Source of the DNA: Mycolicibacterium litorale | Lineage (GTDB): Bacteria > Actinomycetota > Actinomycetes > Mycobacteriales > Mycobacteriaceae | NCBI RefSeq assembly: GCF_014218295.1 | Contig: NZ_AP023287.1 | Span: forward strand, 2,046,001 to 2,110,000 | Length of the DNA stretch: 64,000 nucleotides | Reading direction: 5' to 3' | Shown here: positions 26,983 to 35,045 of the stretch, in pieces | Numbering within the stretch: position 1 is the first letter of the stretch | Layout: each line of letters starts with the position of its first letter | The notes under the pieces: generated by a model | What the model was told of the DNA's origin: nothing | The model's input: only the letters and a program-made list of their open reading frames with translations | The model's database searches: none | Position numbers and translations under genes: made by a program

Positions 26983-28350
26983 ATGAGCCCCAACCCAGGG
27001 ATGCTGTCGCAATCCGAGCTTGAGCAACGGGTGTCCGCGCACGAGATAGACACCGTCATCGTCGCGTTCACCGACATGCAGGGCAGGCTGACCGGCAAGC
27101 GGGTGTCGGCGCGGCTGTTCGTCGACGACGTCGCGGCCCACGGGGCGGAGTGCTGCAATTACCTGCTGGCCGTCGACGTGGAGAACAACACCGTCGGTGG
27201 TTACACCGTCTCCAGCTGGGAGACCGGCTACGGCGACATGGTGATGACACCGGACTTCGACACGCTGCGGCTGATCCCGTGGCTGCCGGGCACCGCGCTG
27301 GTCATGGCCGACCTGTCGTGGACCGACGGCCGGCCGGTCGCCCAGGCGCCGCGCAGCATCCTCAACCGTCAGATCGACCGGCTGGCGGACCGGGGTCTGG
27401 TGCCCTACGCCGCCACCGAACTCGAGTTCATGGTGTTCGACGACTCCTTCCGGGCGGCGTGGGCCGCGGGGTACAAGGACCTGACTCCGGCCACCGACTA
27501 CAACATCGACTACGCGATGCTGGCGTCGACCCGGATGGAGCCGCTGCTGCGCGACATCCGGCTGGGCATGGAGGGCGCAGGCATGTACTGCGAAGGCGTC
27601 AAGGGGGAGTGCAACCTCGGCCAGCAGGAGATCGGCTTCCGCTACGACCACGCGCGGACCACCTGCGACAACCACACCATCTACAAGAACGGCGCCAAGG
27701 AGATCGCCGACCAGCACGGCAAGAGCCTGACTTTCATGGCGAAATTCGATGAGCGCGAGGGAAACAGCTGCCACATCCACATCTCGCTGCGCGGTGAGGA
27801 CGGCAGCGCCGTGTTCGCCGACGACGACGCCGAGGACGGGATGTCGCCGATGTTCCGCAGCTTCATCGCCGGCCAGCTCGCCACGATGCGTGAGCTGTCC
27901 CTGTGTTACGCGCCGAACATCAACTCCTACAAGCGTTTCGCCGAAGGGAGCTTTGCTCCCACCGCGATCGCGTGGGGATTCGACAACCGGACCTGCGCAC
28001 TGCGTGTCGTCGGTCACGGCGCCGCGATGCGCATGGAGAACCGCGCGCCCGGCGGTGACGTCAACCAGTACCTCGCGGTGTCGGCGCTGATCGCCGGCGG
28101 TCTCCACGGCATCGAGAACGAGCTCGAACTGCCCGAGCCCGTCACGGGGAACGCCTACACCAGTGGCGCCGAACGCCTTCCGACGACCCTGGCCGAAGCG
28201 GCCGAGCTGTTCGAGCGCTCCGAGGTGGCCCGGGCCGCCTTCGGTGACGACGTCGTGGAGCACTACCTCAACTATGCGCGCGTGGAGCTCAACGCGTTCA
28301 ACGCCGCGGTCACCGACTGGGAAAGGGTGCGGGGTTTTGAACGACTCTGA
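26983..28350 (+). CDS. glnA4: Glutamine-synthetase-like ligase GlnA4
   Basis: The 455-residue protein has the glutamine-synthetase fold: N-terminal beta-grasp (FTDMQGRLTGKRV) and catalytic domain with LEFMVFDD, EGVKGECNLGQQE, NSCHIHISL and NRAPGGDVN. GlnA4 proteins are not true glutamine synthetases; relatives join glutamate to ethanolamine or polyamines as gamma-glutamyl amides. The downstream PuuD-like amidohydrolase, aldehyde dehydrogenase and SDR fit such a route, in which a gamma-glutamyl amine is oxidised and then released. ATG 26983 has a GAGGAAGG site 7 nt upstream. The same gene order (Rv2860c-Rv2857c) exists in M. tuberculosis. Confidence 0.9.
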   Translation: MSPNPGMLSQSELEQRVSAHEIDTVIVAFTDMQGRLTGKRVSARLFVDDVAAHGAECCNYLLAVDVENNTVGGYTVSSWETGYGDMVMTPDFDTLRLIPWLPGTALVMADLSWTDGRPVAQAPRSILNRQIDRLADRGLVPYAATELEFMVFDDSFRAAWAAGYKDLTPATDYNIDYAMLASTRMEPLLRDIRLGMEGAGMYCEGVKGECNLGQQEIGFRYDHARTTCDNHTIYKNGAKEIADQHGKSLTFMAKFDEREGNSCHIHISLRGEDGSAVFADDDAEDGMSPMFRSFIAGQLATMRELSLCYAPNINSYKRFAEGSFAPTAIAWGFDNRTCALRVVGHGAAMRMENRAPGGDVNQYLAVSALIAGGLHGIENELELPEPVTGNAYTSGAERLPTTLAEAAELFERSEVARAAFGDDVVEHYLNYARVELNAFNAAVTDWERVRGFERL

Positions 28351-29098
28351 CGGGACTCGCCGCCCGGTGCTGGGCATGACCACCTACCTGCAGCAGGCGC
28401 AGACCGGTGTGTGGGACGTCCACGCGAGTTTCCTGCCCGCCATCTACTTCCAGGGGGTCAACCTCGCCGGCGGCGTCGCGGTGCTGCTGCCGCCGCAACC
28501 GGTCGACTCCGGCGCCGCCGCGCGGGTGCTCGACGGCCTGGACGGTTTGATCATCACCGGCGGCAAGGACGTCGACCCCGCCCGGTACGGCCAGGAGCCC
28601 CACCCCACCACCGACGAACCAGACCGGATCCGCGACGCGTGGGAGTTCGCGCTGCTCGACGAGGCACTGCGGCGCGGCGTCCCGGTGCTGGGGATCTGCC
28701 GCGGCGCACAGGTGCTCAACGTGGCGCTGGGCGGCACGCTGTTCCAGCACCTGCCCGACGTGATCGGCCACACCCACCACCAGAAGGGCAACGCGGTGTT
28801 CGGCACCTCGGCGGTCTGGACCGAGCCGGGCACCCGGCTGGCCGACCTGATCGGCGAGTCGTCGGACGCCCAGTGCTACCACCACCAGGCGATCGACCGC
28901 CTCGGCCAGGGCCTGGTCGTCAGCGCGCGCGACGACGACGGGGTGGTCGAGGCGGTCGAGCTGGACCGCCGGACGCATCCCGACCAGTGGGTGGTGGGCG
29001 TCCAGTGGCATCCCGAAGAGCGGCTCGACGATCTGCGGTTGTTCGCCGCGGTGGTGGCGGCCGCGAACCACTATGCGATGGAAAGGGTACGAACGTGA
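28337..29098 (+). CDS. puuD: Gamma-glutamyl-gamma-aminobutyrate hydrolase-like class I amidotransferase (PuuD type)
   Basis: The 253-residue protein is a class I glutamine-amidotransferase-fold hydrolase with nucleophile Cys121 (LGICRGAQVLN), catalytic HPE in VQWHPEE, and the PuuD segment GLIITGGKDVDPARYGQEPH. PuuD hydrolyses the gamma-glutamyl bond at the end of the Puu polyamine route. The start is probably TTG 28337, which overlaps glnA4 by 14 nt and has a GAAAGGG site upstream; ATG 28376 is an alternative that would trim the N-terminus by 13 residues. The equivalent in M. tuberculosis is Rv2859c. Confidence 0.85.
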   Translation: MNDSDGTRRPVLGMTTYLQQAQTGVWDVHASFLPAIYFQGVNLAGGVAVLLPPQPVDSGAAARVLDGLDGLIITGGKDVDPARYGQEPHPTTDEPDRIRDAWEFALLDEALRRGVPVLGICRGAQVLNVALGGTLFQHLPDVIGHTHHQKGNAVFGTSAVWTEPGTRLADLIGESSDAQCYHHQAIDRLGQGLVVSARDDDGVVEAVELDRRTHPDQWVVGVQWHPEERLDDLRLFAAVVAAANHYAMERVRT

Positions 29099-30474
29099 CC
29101 TCCTGTGAGGTGATCAACCCGGCGACCGAGGAGGTGCTGGAGTCCGTCGAGCTCGTCGACGTCGAAGGCGTCGACGATGCGGTGGCGCGGGCCACGTCCG
29201 CGCAGCGGACCTGGGCGCGGCTGGCGCCCGCCGAACGCGCGGCCGCGCTGCGCTCGTTCGCCGCGGTGGTCGACGCGCACATCGACGAGCTGGCCGCGCT
29301 GGAGGTCGCCAACTCCGGGCATCCCATCGGCAGCGCCGAGTGGGAGGCCGGGCACGTGCGCGACGTGCTGCAGTACTACGCGGCCGCGCCGGAGCGGCTG
29401 TGCGGGAAGCAGATTCCGGTGGCCGGCGGCCTGGACGTCACCTTCAACGAGCCGCTGGGCGTGGTCGGTGTGATCACTCCGTGGAACTTCCCGATGACGA
29501 TCGCCGCGTGGGGTTTCGCCCCGGCGCTGGCCGCGGGCAACGCGGTGCTGCTCAAACCGGCCGAGTGGACGCCGTTGACGTCGATCCGGCTCGGTGAGCT
29601 CGCGGTCGAGGCGGGTCTGCCCGAGGGTCTGCTCTGTGTGCTGCCCGGTCGTGGGTCGGTGGTCGGCGAGCGGTTCGTCACCCACCCCGACGTGCGCAAG
29701 GTCGTGTTCACCGGCTCCACCGCGACCGGCACCCGGGTGATGGCCGGGGCGGCCGCCCAGGTCAAACGCGTCACCCTCGAACTCGGCGGCAAGAGCGCCA
29801 ACATCGTCTTCGACGACTGCGACCTGGAGAAGGCCGCCGCCACCGCGCCCTACGGGGTCTTCGACAACGCCGGGCAGGACTGCTGTGCCCGCAGCCGGAT
29901 CCTGGTGCAGCGCAACGTCTACGACCGTTTCATGGAGCTGCTCGAGCCGGCGGTCAAAGGTGTGACGGTCGGCGACCCGGCCTCGCGGGACACCGAGATG
30001 GGTCCGCTGGTCAGCAAGGCGCACTGGGAGAAAGTGGCGTCGTTCGTTCCCGACGACGCGCCGGTCGCCTTCCGCGGCAAGGCTCCCGAGGGGCGCGGCT
30101 ACTGGTTCGCGCCGACGGTGCTCACCCCGCAGCGCACCGACCGTGCCGTCACCGAGGAGATCTTCGGCCCGGTGGTGACCGTGCTGCCGTTCGACGACGA
30201 GGCCGATGCGATCGCCATCGCCAACGACACCCCGTACGGCCTGTCCGGATCCATCTGGACCGACAACCTGTCGCGGGCGCTGCGGGTCTCCCGGGCGGTG
30301 GAAGCCGGCAACCTGTCGGTCAATTCGCACTCCTCCGTCCGGTACAACACCCCGTTCGGCGGCTTCAAGCAATCGGGACTCGGCCGCGAACTCGGACCCG
30401 ACGCCCCGCTGTCCTTCACCGAAACCAAGAACGTGTTCATCGCTGTCGCAGAATCGAACGGAGAGAATTCATGA
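29095..30474 (+). CDS. aldC: Aldehyde dehydrogenase (Rv2858c/AldC-like)
   Basis: The 459-residue NAD(P)-dependent aldehyde dehydrogenase has catalytic Cys263 (GQDCCARSRI), general base Glu229 in LELGGKS, the Rossmann segment FTGSTATG and the N-terminal substrate region PWNFPMT. In this operon a gamma-glutamyl aminoaldehyde is a sensible substrate. The GTG start overlaps the PuuD stop by GTGA and the stop overlaps the SDR start by ATGA, so the four genes are tightly coupled. Confidence 0.9.
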   Translation: MTSCEVINPATEEVLESVELVDVEGVDDAVARATSAQRTWARLAPAERAAALRSFAAVVDAHIDELAALEVANSGHPIGSAEWEAGHVRDVLQYYAAAPERLCGKQIPVAGGLDVTFNEPLGVVGVITPWNFPMTIAAWGFAPALAAGNAVLLKPAEWTPLTSIRLGELAVEAGLPEGLLCVLPGRGSVVGERFVTHPDVRKVVFTGSTATGTRVMAGAAAQVKRVTLELGGKSANIVFDDCDLEKAAATAPYGVFDNAGQDCCARSRILVQRNVYDRFMELLEPAVKGVTVGDPASRDTEMGPLVSKAHWEKVASFVPDDAPVAFRGKAPEGRGYWFAPTVLTPQRTDRAVTEEIFGPVVTVLPFDDEADAIAIANDTPYGLSGSIWTDNLSRALRVSRAVEAGNLSVNSHSSVRYNTPFGGFKQSGLGRELGPDAPLSFTETKNVFIAVAESNGENS

Positions 30475-31259
30475 CCCCGTCCCGCGTGGACCTGACCCAG
30501 CGGCTCGCCGGCAAGGTCGCCGTCATCACCGGCGGCGCCAGCGGCATCGGCCTGGCCACCGCGAAGCGGATGAAGGCCGAGGGCGCCACCATCGTCATCG
30601 GCGACATCGACCCGGCCACCGGCAAATCCGTCGCCGATGACCTGAACGGCACGTTCGTCCCGGTCGACGTCTCGGATCAGGCCGCCGTCGACGCCCTGTT
30701 CGACACCGCCGCCGACACCTACGGTTCGGTCGACATCGCCTTCAACAACGCAGGCATCAGCCCGCCCGAGGACGACCTGATCGAGGTGACCGGCATCGAC
30801 GCGTGGGACCGCGTGCAGGACATCAACCTCAAGTCGGTCTTCTTTTGCTGCAAGGCTGCGCTGCGCCACATGGTTCCCGCGCAGAAGGGGTCGATCGTCA
30901 ACACCGCGTCGTTCGTCGCGGTGAACGGCTCGGCCACCTCACAGATCTCCTACACCGCCTCCAAGGGCGGCGTGCTGGCGATGTCGCGGGAACTGGGGAT
31001 CCAGTACGCGCGGCAGGGGATCCGGGTCAACGCCCTGTGCCCCGGACCGGTGAACACCCCGCTGTTGCAGGAACTGTTCGCCAAGGATCCGGAGCGGGCC
31101 GCGCGCCGGCTGGTGCACGTGCCGATGGGGCGGTTCGCCGAACCGGAGGAACTGGCTGCGGCGGTGACGTTCCTGGCCAGCGATGACGCGTCGTTCATCA
31201 CGGGCTCGACATTCCTGGTCGACGGCGGCATCACCGGGCACTACGTCACGCCGCTGTAA
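30471..31259 (+). CDS. Short-chain dehydrogenase/reductase (Rv2857c-like)
   Basis: The 262-residue classical SDR has the cofactor motif TGGASGIG (residues 20-27), NNAG, and the catalytic pair Tyr161 and Lys165 (YTASK) preceded by the serine region. The C-terminal VDGGITGHYVTP is usual. It would oxidise an alcohol or reduce a carbonyl; the exact substrate is unknown. In an amino-alcohol or polyamine route it could supply the aldehyde for the upstream dehydrogenase. It overlaps that gene by ATGA with GGAGAG before it, and is the fourth gene of the glnA4 operon. Confidence 0.88.
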   Translation: MTPSRVDLTQRLAGKVAVITGGASGIGLATAKRMKAEGATIVIGDIDPATGKSVADDLNGTFVPVDVSDQAAVDALFDTAADTYGSVDIAFNNAGISPPEDDLIEVTGIDAWDRVQDINLKSVFFCCKAALRHMVPAQKGSIVNTASFVAVNGSATSQISYTASKGGVLAMSRELGIQYARQGIRVNALCPGPVNTPLLQELFAKDPERAARRLVHVPMGRFAEPEELAAAVTFLASDDASFITGSTFLVDGGITGHYVTPL

Positions 31260-31271
31260 TCACCTTCGCGC

Positions 31272-32021
31272 ATGACCTCCGTACCGGAACCTCAGCCCGC
31301 CGGCGACCGCCTCGCCGCGGAGCCGGCGGCTGAGGTTCTGTTGCGCCCGGTGCGGCTGGGCAACGCCTTCGAGGACACCGTCGGCCGGTTGCTGGAGACG
31401 ATCCGGCTCGGCGTTCTCGCCCCCGGGGAATCCCTGCCGCCGGAACGGGAACTCGCCGTACGTCTCGGGGTCAGCCGGGACACGGTGCGTGAGGCCATCA
31501 AATCGCTGGCCGACGCCGGGTACCTGGTGTCGCGCCGCGGCCGGTACGGCGGCACCTTCCTCGCCGACGAACTGCCGCGGCACACCCGTGACGGCCGCGG
31601 GCTGAACCGCGAGGAGATCGACGATGCGCTGCGGCTGCGCGAGATCCTCGAGGTCGGCGCCGCCCGGATGGCGGCCGGCCGCACGCTCACCGCACCGCAG
31701 CGCGAGGAGTTGTGGACCCGGCTCGCCGATGTCCGCGACGCCGCACCCGACGACTACCGACGGCTCGACTCCCGGCTGCACCTGGCGATCGCCGAAGCCG
31801 CCGGGTCGCCGTCGCTCATGCCGCTGGTCGCCGAGAACCGGATGCGGCTCAACGCGCTGCTCGACCAGATCCCTTTGCTGACACGCAACATCGCCCACTC
31901 CGACGAACAGCACAACGAGATCGTCATCGCCATCCTGGCCGGCGACGCCGATGCGGCGGAGTCGGCGATGCGCGCGCACGTGGCGGGCTCGGCCGCGCTG
32001 CTGCACGGGTTCCTCGACTAG
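31272..32021 (+). CDS. GntR-family regulator of the FadR/FCD subfamily
   Basis: The 249-residue protein has an N-terminal winged helix-turn-helix (about 25-95) with the GntR signature LPPERELAVRLGVSRDTVRE, followed by an all-helical FCD ligand domain (about 115-240). Such regulators usually repress the operon in which they lie and respond to a small organic acid or amine. It is 12 nt after the SDR gene, so it is very likely the operon's own regulator. A candidate operator is the perfect inverted repeat upstream of glnA4 (26860-26883); that link is inference. Confidence 0.87.
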   Translation: MTSVPEPQPAGDRLAAEPAAEVLLRPVRLGNAFEDTVGRLLETIRLGVLAPGESLPPERELAVRLGVSRDTVREAIKSLADAGYLVSRRGRYGGTFLADELPRHTRDGRGLNREEIDDALRLREILEVGAARMAAGRTLTAPQREELWTRLADVRDAAPDDYRRLDSRLHLAIAEAAGSPSLMPLVAENRMRLNALLDQIPLLTRNIAHSDEQHNEIVIAILAGDADAAESAMRAHVAGSAALLHGFLD

Positions 32022-32053
32022 TGGTGCGCCACCGCCAGCCGGCGTTCCTCGTT

Positions 32054-32059
32054 TAGATT
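32054..32059 (+). promoter_or_regulatory. Putative -10 of a leaderless ArsR-family gene
   Basis: TAGATT ends 7 nt before GTG 32067. The spacing fits transcription starting at the start codon. Confidence 0.5.
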
Positions 32060-32066
32060 GTCCCCA

Positions 32067-32396
32067 GTGGAACAACCCGGTGATCTCAGACAGGTCGAGC
32101 GCGCGGCCTCGGCGCTGGCCGACGTCGACACCGGCGGCTGGACGCAGCGCTTCGACCTGCTGTCGGACCCGCACCGGCTGGAGATCCTGCTCAGCCTGCA
32201 CCGTGCGCCCGGAATCTGTGTCAGCGATCTGGCCGCGGCGCTCGGCCGTTCGGAGAACGCGGTCTCCCAGGCCCTGCGGGTGCTGCGCCAGCAGGGATGG
32301 GTGAGTTCGACCCGCGTCGGCCGGGTCGCCAGCTACCGGCTCGACGACGAGATCGTCCACGACCTGCTGCACTGGATCGGCGCCCGGCACGGCTGA
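32067..32396 (+). CDS. ArsR/SmtB-family regulator, probable cobalt/nickel sensor
   Basis: The 109-residue winged-helix protein has the ArsR recognition region CVSDLAAALGRSENAVSQALRVLR and a wing RVGRVASYRL. Its C-terminal helix is rich in acidic and His residues (Asp93, Asp94, Glu95, His98, His102, His108), which could bind a metal; Cys51 stands at the position of the alpha3 metal site. The exact ligand pattern does not match a single described sensor. It lies directly before the cobalt transporter operon, with a canonical ArsR palindrome between them, so it most likely represses cbiMNQO when metal is scarce or abundant. GTG 32067 is used because of the -10 just upstream; TTG 32058 is an alternative. 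Confidence 0.85.
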   Translation: MEQPGDLRQVERAASALADVDTGGWTQRFDLLSDPHRLEILLSLHRAPGICVSDLAAALGRSENAVSQALRVLRQQGWVSSTRVGRVASYRLDDEIVHDLLHWIGARHG

Positions 32397-32399
32397 GGC

Positions 32400-32445
32400 A
32401 TGAACATCTGTTCATCTGGACAGATGTCAGGTGCCGCCCTAGGCT
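32400..32445 (+). promoter_or_regulatory. ArsR-type operator and promoter of cbiMNQO
   Basis: ATGAACA-TC-TGTTCAT (32400-32415) is a perfect 7-2-7 palindrome of the SmtB/ArsR operator type. A second, overlapping dyad, ACATCTGT (32404-32411) and ACAGATGT (32420-32427), covers the -35. The promoter is TGGACA (32417-32422), 17 bp spacer, TAGGCT (32440-32445), with a predicted start near 32452. Confidence 0.75.
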
Positions 32446-32472
32446 CGGTCCGTGACCGTCGACCACGTCGCC

Positions 32473-33150
32473 ATGCACATGAGCGACGGCATCGTCAACG
32501 CGCCCACGTCGCTGCTGTTCGGTGTCATCGCCGTTGCGGCCCTCGGGTTCTGCGTCGTACGCGCCAGGACCGAACTCGATGACCGGGCGGTCCCGCTGGC
32601 CGGTCTGGTCGCGGCGTTTGTCTTCGCCGTGCAGATGGTCAACTTCCCGATCCTGCCCGGCGTCAGCGGACATCTGCTCGGCGGGGCGTTGGCGGCGATC
32701 CTGGTCGGCCCCTACACCGGTGCGCTGTGCATCGCGCTGGTGCTCACGGTGCAGTCACTGCTGTTCGCCGACGGCGGTGTCACCGCACTCGGCACCAACA
32801 TCACCAACATGGCGGTGATCGGAGTCGCCGCGGGCTACGGCACCGCGGCCGTCCTCTACGCGCTCGCCCGCAGGCGCGGGGACGTGCCGGTGCCCGCCCT
32901 GGGGGTCATCGCGTTCATCGCCGCGTTGATCGGAACGATCTGCGCCGCAATGGGATTCGTGCTGGAGTACGCCATGGGCGGTGCGGCACCGGTGTCGCTG
33001 GGCGCCGTGCTGGCCTACATGGGCGGCACGCACGCGCTGATCGGGGTGGGGGAGGGCGTCATCACCGCCGTTACCGTCATGGCCGTCGCCCGGGCCCGCC
33101 CCGACCTGGTGTACCTGATGCGCTCCACCCGCACTGAGGTGCCGGTATGA
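32473..33150 (+). CDS. cbiM: Cobalt ECF transporter S-component CbiM
   Basis: CbiM is the membrane substrate-binding component of the CbiMNQO cobalt importer. The 225-residue protein has six or so hydrophobic segments and, from ATG 32473, begins MHMSDGI, so that Met1 and His2 can form the N-terminal metal site. His67 (GVSGHLLGG) falls at exactly the position of the third ligand in the related NikM structure. This numbering supports ATG 32473 over GTG 32452, which is closer to the predicted transcription start and would add seven residues in front of the site. The gene overlaps cbiN by ATGA. Confidence 0.92.
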   Translation: MHMSDGIVNAPTSLLFGVIAVAALGFCVVRARTELDDRAVPLAGLVAAFVFAVQMVNFPILPGVSGHLLGGALAAILVGPYTGALCIALVLTVQSLLFADGGVTALGTNITNMAVIGVAAGYGTAAVLYALARRRGDVPVPALGVIAFIAALIGTICAAMGFVLEYAMGGAAPVSLGAVLAYMGGTHALIGVGEGVITAVTVMAVARARPDLVYLMRSTRTEVPV

Positions 33151-33482
33151 GCAGGCGCTTCTGGATCGTCTTCGCCGCCGCGACCCTGCTCATCGCCGGC
33201 GGTCTGTCCTACGTCGCCAGCGCCAGCCCCGACGGACTCGATGCCACCACACTGCGCGGATGCGAGGTCGTCGAGACCGCCGAGGGTGAATCGCTGACCG
33301 GGCGGTGCATCGCCCAGCACGCCGACGACCACGCGCTGGCCGGTTCGCCCCTGGCCGACTATGCGGTGGGCGGCCGGTCCGGCACCAACGGTGTGGCCGG
33401 CGTGGTGGGTGTGCTGGTGACGGCCGGCCTCGGCTCGGCGCTGTTCTGGCTCGTCGCCCGCGGCCGTCGCAACCGGAGATGA
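33147..33482 (+). CDS. cbiN: Cobalt ECF transporter accessory protein CbiN
   Basis: The 111-residue protein has two membrane helices (about residues 5-25 and 84-104) around an extracytoplasmic loop with SPDGLDATT and SPLADYAVGG, the PDGLE-type motif of CbiN. It assists CbiM in loading cobalt. Two cysteines in the loop (RGCEVVET and GRCIAQH) are unusual and may form a disulphide. ATG overlaps the cbiM stop, and its own stop overlaps cbiQ (ATGA). Confidence 0.88.
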   Translation: MSRRFWIVFAAATLLIAGGLSYVASASPDGLDATTLRGCEVVETAEGESLTGRCIAQHADDHALAGSPLADYAVGGRSGTNGVAGVVGVLVTAGLGSALFWLVARGRRNRR

Positions 33483-34258
33483 CCGTGGGTGCCGGCGTGC
33501 ATCCGCTCTACCGGCACGGCGACACCGCCGTGCACCGCGTCGCGGCCGAGACGAAGATCGTCTGCCTGGTCGCGTTCGTGCTCGCCGTCGTGGCCACTCC
33601 ACGGGACCTGCTCTGGCCGTACCCGCTCTACGGTGCGATCGTCGCCGCGACATGGTGGGCCGCCCGCATCCCGTTTCGCTGGGCGCTGCCGCGCATGCTC
33701 ATCGAGGTGCCGTTCGTGGTCCTCGCGGTCCTGCTGCCGTTCGCCGAGGGAGGTGAGCGCACCGACGTCGCCGGGCTGTCACTGTCGGTCACCGGCCTGC
33801 AGGCGGCGTGGGGGATCGTCGCCAAGGGCACCCTCGGCGTCGCGGCGGCGCTGACCGTCGCCGCCACCACACCGGCCGCCGAACTGCCCGCCGCTCTGGG
33901 CCGGCTGAAGATGCCCGCCGTGATGACGTCGGTGCTCGTGCTGATGATCCGCTACATCGACGTGCTGACCGCCGAGGCCGCGCGCATGCGGGTCGCGCGG
34001 ATCTCCCGCGGCGACTCGCCGCGGGCACTGCACCAGGCGGGCGCCGTCGCCAAGGGAATCGGCGCACTGTTCCTGCGCTCCTACGAACGCGGGGAACGGG
34101 TCCACCTCGCCATGCTGTCGCGCGGATTCGACGGTCACGCACCGGATCTGGCCGCAATCGGGGCCCGGCCGCGGGCCCGGCGGTCGCAGTGGGCGGTCGC
34201 GCTGCTGCCCGCCGCCGCCGCGGCCGCCGTCGCCGTGGCGGCCTGGGTGCTGCCGTGA
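33479..34258 (+). CDS. cbiQ: Cobalt ECF transporter transmembrane protein CbiQ
   Basis: The 259-residue integral membrane protein has about five hydrophobic helices. Near its C-terminus it has the coupling segments RISRGDSPR and LSRGFDG, the Arg-x-Gly type motifs by which EcfT proteins contact their ATPase. It couples ATP hydrolysis by CbiO to transport through CbiM. ATG 33479 is chosen because it overlaps the cbiN stop and gives the family N-terminus (GVHPLYRHGDTAVHR); the longer open frame is read-through. Confidence 0.92.
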   Translation: MTVGAGVHPLYRHGDTAVHRVAAETKIVCLVAFVLAVVATPRDLLWPYPLYGAIVAATWWAARIPFRWALPRMLIEVPFVVLAVLLPFAEGGERTDVAGLSLSVTGLQAAWGIVAKGTLGVAAALTVAATTPAAELPAALGRLKMPAVMTSVLVLMIRYIDVLTAEAARMRVARISRGDSPRALHQAGAVAKGIGALFLRSYERGERVHLAMLSRGFDGHAPDLAAIGARPRARRSQWAVALLPAAAAAAVAVAAWVLP

Positions 34259-35007
34259 CCGTGCCGGACCGGGCGCCTGCCGTGCGCGTCGACGGGTTGC
34301 GGCACGTCTACCCCGACGGCCACGTCGCGCTCGCCGGCGTGGATCTCACCATCGGCGCGGGCGAACGCGTCGCGGTGCTCGGCCCCAACGGCGCCGGCAA
34401 GACGACGCTGATGCTGCACCTCAACGGTGTGCTCCGGGCGACCGAGGGCAGCGTGCACATCGGCGGAACCCCGGTCCACCGCACGACGCTGGGCGACATC
34501 CGCAGACGTGTCGGCCTGGTCTTCCAGGACCCCGACGACCAGCTGTTCATGCCGACGGTCGCCCAGGACGTGGCGTTCGGGCCCGCCAATTTCGGGGTCC
34601 GCGGCGACGAACTCCGCGCCCGCGTCCGGCGCGCGCTGGCCACTGTGTCACTCACCGACGAGGCCGACCGCAGCCCCACCCACCTGTCGGCCGGACAGCG
34701 CAGGCGGGCAGCCCTGGCCACGGTGCTGGCGTGCGAGCCGGAGATCCTCGTGCTCGACGAACCCTCGGCCAACCTCGACCCGGTCGCACGCCGAGAACTC
34801 GCCGAAACCCTGCGGGCGGTCGACGCCACCACCATCGTCGTCACGCACGATCTGCCCTACGCCGCCCAGCTGTGCGAACGCGCGGTCATCGTCGACGCCG
34901 GACTGGTGGTGGCCGACGGCCCGATCGGCGAGCTGCTCGCCGACGGCGATCTGCTGGCGGCCCATCGGCTCGAGTTGCCGTGGGGCTTCGCGGCTCCGGG
35001 AAAATGA
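34255..35007 (+). CDS. cbiO: Cobalt ECF transporter ATP-binding protein CbiO
   Basis: The 250-residue ABC ATPase has Walker A GPNGAGKTT, Q-loop VFQDPDDQLFMPTV, signature LSAGQRRR (a variant of LSGGQ), Walker B ILVLDEPSANLDP and the H-loop THD. The segment FQDPDDQLF is typical of ECF ATPases. GTG 34255 overlaps the cbiQ stop by GTGA. The four transporter genes form one coupled operon, placed where M. tuberculosis has the single-gene NicT transporter between Rv2857c and mtr. Confidence 0.93.
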   Translation: MTVPDRAPAVRVDGLRHVYPDGHVALAGVDLTIGAGERVAVLGPNGAGKTTLMLHLNGVLRATEGSVHIGGTPVHRTTLGDIRRRVGLVFQDPDDQLFMPTVAQDVAFGPANFGVRGDELRARVRRALATVSLTDEADRSPTHLSAGQRRRAALATVLACEPEILVLDEPSANLDPVARRELAETLRAVDATTIVVTHDLPYAAQLCERAVIVDAGLVVADGPIGELLADGDLLAAHRLELPWGFAAPGK

Positions 35008-35008
35008 C

Positions 35009-35039
35009 TTGACCTCAACTCCGGTTGAGGTGCCAGTCT
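35009..35039 (+). promoter_or_regulatory. MerR/SoxR-type promoter of the sigma-factor gene
   Basis: TTGACC (35009-35014) and CAGTCT (35034-35039) are separated by 19 bp, too long for normal sigma-70 use but typical of MerR-activated promoters. The spacer is centred on the palindrome ACCTCAAC-TCCG-GTTGAGGT (35012-35031), close to SoxR boxes (CCTCAAG-N4-CTTGAGG). The predicted start coincides with GTG 35046. Confidence 0.7.
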
Positions 35040-35045
35040 GCCCGT

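Noticed and set aside
32397..32472. Search for a cobalamin riboswitch before cbiM (also before cobQ and cobB)
   Set aside because: No B12-box-like sequence is seen and the available leaders (76, 67 and 97 nt) are too short for this large riboswitch.
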